Positions 15,586 through 17,992 of a stretch of DNA of 17,992 bases are shown here, one piece after another. Below the pieces are notes generated by a model. It saw nothing but the letters and a program-made list of their open reading frames with translations, made no database searches and was not told where the DNA came from. Origin of the DNA: CAYORM01 sp964406375 (GTDB lineage: Bacteria; Pseudomonadota; Alphaproteobacteria; DSM-16000; Inquilinaceae); NCBI GenBank assembly GCA_964406375.1, contig CAYORM010000056.1:1-17992 (forward strand). Reading direction: 5' to 3'. Every line of letters starts with the position of its first letter. The stretch's first letter is position 1. The position numbers were made by a program, and so were the translations under genes.

Positions 15586-15625
15586 GCATGCGCTGCATCA
15601 TCGCATGGTGCGGTGCGGCGCATGC
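15586..15625. other. Imperfect inverted repeat in the purU leader
   Basis: GCATGCGC (15586-15593) and GCGCATGC (15618-15625) are perfect inverted repeats. Between them GCATCA and TGGTGC can pair with one G-T wobble around the loop TCGCA. The outer and inner stems are offset by a bulge. The element lies in the 93-base gap between hda and purU and has no T-tract, so it may be an operator or a structured leader and not a terminator. Confidence 0.4.
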
Positions 15626-15673
15626 CTCTAAGCTCCGCGGCCCTTCCCGATCGCGAGCCCCAGCGGAACCGCC

Positions 15674-16528
15674 ATGACCGACGCCGTCATTTTGACCCTG
15701 TCCTGTCCCGACGTGCCCGGCATCGTCGCCCAGGTCTCGGGCTTCGTGCATGGCAAGGGTCTCAACATCGTCGAATCGGCGCAGTTCTTCGACCGAACGA
15801 CGGGCGACTTCTTCATGCGGGTCGTCGCGGAGGGCGAGGGCGCGCCCGCACGGATCGGTGAGCTGACGGAGGCTTTCCGTCCGATCGCCGAGGAGCGCGG
15901 CATGACGGTGAAAATCGTCGACCGGGCCGCCAAGATGCGCGTCCTCGTCATGGTCTCGCGCTTCGGCCATTGCCTCAACGACCTGCTGTTCCGCCACTCG
16001 ATCGGGGCGCTGCCGATCGAAATACCGCTCGTCGTCTCCAATCACTGGGACAGCTATCAGCGGGTTGCGGCGATGGGCATTCCCTATCACCACATGCCGG
16101 TGAACCGGCAGAACAAGGCCCAGCAGGAAGAGCGGCTGATCGAGCTGGTCGAGGAGAACGGCATCGATCTGATCGTCTTGGCCCGCTACATGCAGGTGCT
16201 CTCGGCCGAGATGTGCCGCCGCTATTCCGGCCGCATCATCAACATCCACCATTCCTTCCTGCCGAGCTTCAAGGGCGCGAAGCCCTACCACCAGGCTCAT
16301 GCACGCGGGGTGAAGCTGATCGGCGCCACCGCCCATTACGTGACCGAGGATCTCGACGAGGGGCCGATCATCGAGCAGGACACGGTGCGGGTGGACCACG
16401 CCATCGACCCCGAAGGCCTTGCCGCCATCGGCCGCGACGTCGAAGCGGTGGTGCTGGCCCGTGCGCTCAAATTCCACTGCGAGCACCGCGTGCTGCTGAA
16501 CGGGCACAAGACGGTGGTGTTCAGGTGA
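15674..16528 (+). CDS. purU: Formyltetrahydrofolate deformylase
   Basis: PurU hydrolyses 10-formyltetrahydrofolate to formate and tetrahydrofolate, balancing the one-carbon pool and supplying formate. The 284-residue protein has an N-terminal ACT-type domain (about residues 1-80, beginning LTLSCPDVPGIVAQVSGFV) and a formyltransferase fold. The active site shows Asn190 and His192 in NIHHSFLPSFKGAKPYHQA and Asp228 in EDLDEGPIIEQD. The HH pair and the DEGPIIEQ string distinguish it from PurN, which is also encoded here. The ATG at 15674 has a GGAA element nearby. It lies 93 bases after hda, so it may have its own promoter, and converges on the HMCES-type gene over about 109 bases that hold no terminator I can support. 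Confidence 0.95.
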   Translation: MTDAVILTLSCPDVPGIVAQVSGFVHGKGLNIVESAQFFDRTTGDFFMRVVAEGEGAPARIGELTEAFRPIAEERGMTVKIVDRAAKMRVLVMVSRFGHCLNDLLFRHSIGALPIEIPLVVSNHWDSYQRVAAMGIPYHHMPVNRQNKAQQEERLIELVEENGIDLIVLARYMQVLSAEMCRRYSGRIINIHHSFLPSFKGAKPYHQAHARGVKLIGATAHYVTEDLDEGPIIEQDTVRVDHAIDPEGLAAIGRDVEAVVLARALKFHCEHRVLLNGHKTVVFR

Positions 16529-16637
16529 TCGAGCGAGGGGCTCGCGCCGGACGGAAGCCACGAACGGTGCTCTGGAAGGCCGGGGCTATCCCCTGCTGGC
16601 TGAGGTCGGCGCGCCGCCGTTACGGCACCGGCTGATC

Positions 16638-17273
16638 CTACCGTGCAGTCGGCGCCACCATCCGCAGCAGGCCGTCCGGCAGCGGCCGCTGCAGTGCAGC
16701 GGCTTGTGACCAGGGCGCATGCAGCCAGATGTCCATCTCTTCGGCCGTCGCCAGGATGACGGGCATCGCTTTCGGGTGGATCGGCGCGATCTCGGCGTTC
16801 GGCTCCGTCGTCAGGATTCCGTAAACGTCGGTCTCGATCTCTCCCTCCTTCACCTTGCGGACGCCTGTCCAACGCGTCCAGAGCCCCGCGAAGACCATCA
16901 GGGGTTCACCGTCGCCGCCGGTAAACCATATCGGCGCCCTGGTTTCGGGGTGGGGCTCGGCGAAGCCGGTGAAGGGGACGAGGCACCGGTGGGCCGGGGT
17001 GAGCCAGCGCCGCCAATGCGGGCTTGCGATATGGCGAATGTTGGTGACGCCGGGGTCGCGCGATTTGCCCTTGAGAAGGAAGTGCGGACTCGGCATCCCC
17101 CATCGGGCCATCACCATCGCGCGCCTGCCATCCTCTTCGGCGCGGATGATCGGGGCGGCGTGGTCGGGATAGATCTCGGGCAAGGGCGGCAGGTTGCCGG
17201 TTCGATCGATCAGCGCGCCGATGATCTCCCGGATGGCTGCTTGGCCCTTCGAAAGCGCATAGAGGTTACACAT
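16638..17273 (-). CDS. SOS response-associated protein, HMCES/YedK family (abasic-site crosslinker)
   Basis: Members of this family shield abasic sites in single-stranded DNA by a covalent thiazolidine link through an N-terminal Cys exposed after loss of Met. I therefore start at the ATG at 17273, which gives MCNLY, and not at the open-frame start 10 codons upstream, which would bury that Cys. The 211-residue product has all expected site residues: Cys2, Asn78 and Arg80 in TNIRHI, Glu106 in CLVPFTGFAEP and His166 in IHPKAMPVIL. These match C2, N75, E105 and H160 of E. coli YedK. It is the last gene of a compact minus-strand cluster, 45 bases after the zinc-ribbon-like gene, with a plausible LexA box at the cluster's head. 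Only a weak AGAG ribosome binding site is seen. Confidence 0.92.
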   Translation of the reverse strand: MCNLYALSKGQAAIREIIGALIDRTGNLPPLPEIYPDHAAPIIRAEEDGRRAMVMARWGMPSPHFLLKGKSRDPGVTNIRHIASPHWRRWLTPAHRCLVPFTGFAEPHPETRAPIWFTGGDGEPLMVFAGLWTRWTGVRKVKEGEIETDVYGILTTEPNAEIAPIHPKAMPVILATAEEMDIWLHAPWSQAAALQRPLPDGLLRMVAPTAR

Positions 17274-17318
17274 CGCCACTCTGCTCGGGTCAGAGTCCAT
17301 CATAGTGGGGGGTGGAGG

Positions 17319-17555
17319 CTATTCGCACGGCCGAACTCTGATGGTCCGCTCGCCGCGGGCGCCACAGTGGCGGCACCGGAAGGGCAGGCTGGCGAGAAGC
17401 CGGGACTCGCCGAAACGCTCGACCAGTGGCCAGGGGTCGAGGATGGCGTAGCGCGAGCAGCCCATGCAGACCAGGCGGAGGCGGAACCGCATTGCGGCAA
17501 CGACCCCAAGCGTAACGGGAGGAGTCGGATTCCAATCGGCCGTGTGCCGTTCCAC
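17319..17555 (-). CDS. Small zinc-ribbon-like protein, function unknown
   Basis: The 78-residue product has two CxxC pairs, Cys30-x2-Cys33 and Cys61-x2-Cys64, in the strings LVCMGCSRYAILDP and FRCRHCGARG, as in a zinc ribbon. The spacer between the pairs is predicted helical, with LDPWPLVERFG. Similar small proteins annotated as hypothetical occur in alphaproteobacteria, with a TLG-type lead-in before the first pair; that lead-in (residues 15-17) supports the GTG start at 17555. The GTG has AGAGG 5 bases upstream, whereas the alternative ATG at 17492 has no good site. It sits 11 bases after the upstream 53-residue ORF and 45 bases before the HMCES-type gene. No function can be assigned; zinc and perhaps nucleic-acid or protein binding is an inference. 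Confidence 0.72.
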   Translation of the reverse strand: MERHTADWNPTPPVTLGVVAAMRFRLRLVCMGCSRYAILDPWPLVERFGESRLLASLPFRCRHCGARGERTIRVRPCE

Positions 17556-17566
17556 TGCGGCCTCTG

Positions 17567-17728
17567 TCAGCCACTCGGAAGGGCTGGTGGTACCGCGGTC
17601 CGCCTCGCCGAGGCCTGAGGTCTCGCTTCGGCGATGAAGCGGGCACCGAACCAGAGCATCAGCGGCTGCAACTGCCGTCGGTCCAGGTTTTGGATGGGAA
17701 AGCGCTGGTTGCGGGCAAGAGAGGGCAT
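17567..17728 (-). CDS. 53-residue ORF directly downstream of a LexA-type box
   Basis: I do not recognise this protein. It has 53 residues starting MPSLARNQRFPIQNLDRRQL, followed by QPLMLWFGARFIAEARPQ, which would form an amphipathic helix (about residues 15-37), and a short Arg-, Ala- and Pro-rich tail. No signal peptide or cysteine is present. The ATG at 17728 is the first possible start in this frame, because a stop lies upstream, and GGAG sits 11 bases before it, which is a long spacing. Third codon positions are about three-quarters G or C (39 of 53), somewhat supportive of coding but not decisive in this GC-rich genome. The stop is 11 bases before the zinc-ribbon-like start, consistent with an operon. 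The coding status rests on position and helix pattern. Confidence 0.5.
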   Translation of the reverse strand: MPSLARNQRFPIQNLDRRQLQPLMLWFGARFIAEARPQASARRTAVPPALPSG

Positions 17729-17751
17729 CGCGGTGGCTGCTCCATTCTGAT

Positions 17752-17766
17752 GAACATAACTAGAAC
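17752..17766 (-). promoter_or_regulatory. LexA-type operator (GTTC-N7-GTTC)
   Basis: On the minus strand the sequence reads GTTC, seven bases, GTTC (17766-17752), a perfect match to the direct-repeat LexA box of alphaproteobacteria. It starts 23 bases upstream of the 53-residue ORF and overlaps likely -10 sequences (TAGTTA or TCTAGT), so repression by LexA is plausible. I noticed no second copy while scanning for GAAC and GTTC runs, but the scan was by eye. Confidence 0.7.
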
Positions 17767-17939
17767 ATCAGCGGGGAGGGAGTCGAGCCACAGCCATGTG
17801 GAGGCATGAAATGCGGGGTGGACCATGGACCGGCAGGTCCGCGATCGCCGACCCGGCACAAGCCGCGCGCGGTCACGGCGCTGCCATCAGCGTCCCGTCC
17901 GCTCCAACGAGAATTCGCGATATCGGTAGGGTGAAGAAA
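17767..17939. other. Non-coding gap between tRNA-Phe and the LexA-type box
   Basis: No gene is supported in these bases. They contain short repeats of GGACC/GGTCC (17820-17840) that can form a small hairpin, and no clear terminator for the tRNA. Two weak minus-strand frames cross the region, one of them running out of the tRNA; both look spurious. I found no copy of the tRNA 3' end elsewhere in the window, so no attachment site is supported. Confidence 0.5.
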
Positions 17940-17992
17940 TGGTGCCCAGGGACGGAATCGAACCGCCGACACGGGGATTTTCAGTCCCCTGC
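17940..17992 (-). tRNA. tRNA-Phe (anticodon GAA), 3' part
   Basis: Read on the minus strand, this begins in the anticodon arm: a 5-bp stem GGGGA/TCCCC around the loop CTGAAAA, whose central bases GAA are the phenylalanine anticodon. The variable loop, a T-arm with TTCGATT and the 3' acceptor strand CCTGGGC, discriminator A and an encoded CCA end (17940-17942) follow. It closely resembles the same part of E. coli tRNA-Phe. The D-arm and 5' acceptor strand lie outside the window. Confidence 0.95.

Noticed and set aside
14924..16561. 545-codon minus-strand open frame opposite hda and purU
   Set aside because: It covers two well-supported plus-strand genes, is rich in Arg, His and Asp as expected for the antisense of GC-rich coding DNA, and shows no domain.
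16529..16637. Short GC hairpins between purU and the HMCES-type gene as a terminator
   Set aside because: Stems of only 4 bases or so, such as GAGC/GCTC and GGGG/CCCC, without T-tracts on either strand.
17290..17646. 118-codon minus-strand frame overlapping the zinc-ribbon-like gene
   Set aside because: Arg- and Pro-rich with no motif; the overlapping frame has two CxxC pairs and a good ribosome binding site.
17659..17972. Two minus-strand frames of 66 and 70 codons near the tRNA
   Set aside because: One reads out of the tRNA itself, a common false call; the other starts upstream of the proposed promoter and LexA-type box. Neither has a domain or a good ribosome binding site.
17556..17992. 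Possible genomic island or attachment site at tRNA-Phe
   Set aside because: No integrase gene and no repeat of the tRNA 3' end are visible in the window. The right side of the tRNA is not available.
1..17992. CRISPR arrays, insertion sequences and rRNA genes
   Set aside because: No regularly spaced repeats, transposase-like frames, terminal inverted repeats with target duplications or rRNA motifs were seen.

Overview
The window is a gene-dense, high-GC stretch of a bacterial chromosome, most likely from an alphaproteobacterium, possibly a Rhodospirillales-like lineage. Four things support this: a 49-residue aa3-type cytochrome c oxidase subunit IV gene; the block purN-purM / DUF2066 protein / CDP-alcohol phosphatidyltransferase / AI-2E protein / Hda-like ATPase; a GTTC-N7-GTTC direct repeat, which is the alphaproteobacterial form of the LexA box; and the overall codon bias. 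Genus cannot be judged from the sequence alone.

Layout. 1-3465 (+): the C-terminal part of a succinate-semialdehyde dehydrogenase, a 4-aminobutyrate aminotransferase (together the GABA shunt), then glutathione reductase. 3476-4781 (-): two exported proteins, one YbjN-like and one a tandem-duplicated four-cysteine protein I do not recognise. 4966-7701 (+): leucyl aminopeptidase, DNA polymerase III chi subunit and a PAP2-type membrane phosphatase with an altered active-site motif. 7748-9652 (-): ABC-F ATPase. 9782-10257 (+): nucleoside diphosphate kinase with a good sigma-70-like promoter and a clear intrinsic terminator. 10265-10414 (-): the small oxidase subunit IV gene. 10502-12339 (-): purM-purN, translationally overlapping. 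12432-15580 (+): DUF2066 protein, CDP-alcohol phosphatidyltransferase, AI-2E transporter family protein and Hda-like protein; the last three overlap or nearly so. 15674-16528 (+): formyltetrahydrofolate deformylase. 16638-17728 (-): a compact cluster of a 53-residue ORF, a 78-residue zinc-ribbon-like protein and an HMCES/YedK-type SOS response-associated protein. 17940-17992 (-): the 3' part of tRNA-Phe(GAA).

Most of the window is housekeeping: nucleotide metabolism (ndk, purM, purN, purU), redox and respiration (gor, subunit IV), replication (holC, hda) and envelope or lipid functions. PurN and PurU are linked through 10-formyltetrahydrofolate: PurN consumes it and PurU hydrolyses it to formate, which can feed the formate-dependent PurT route where that exists.

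The most interesting region is the right end. A sequence matching the alphaproteobacterial LexA operator sits 23 bases upstream of two undescribed small ORFs that lead directly into the abasic-site crosslinking protein gene. This predicts a DNA-damage-inducible three-gene operon beside tRNA-Phe. Second in interest is the pair of exported proteins at 3476-4781.
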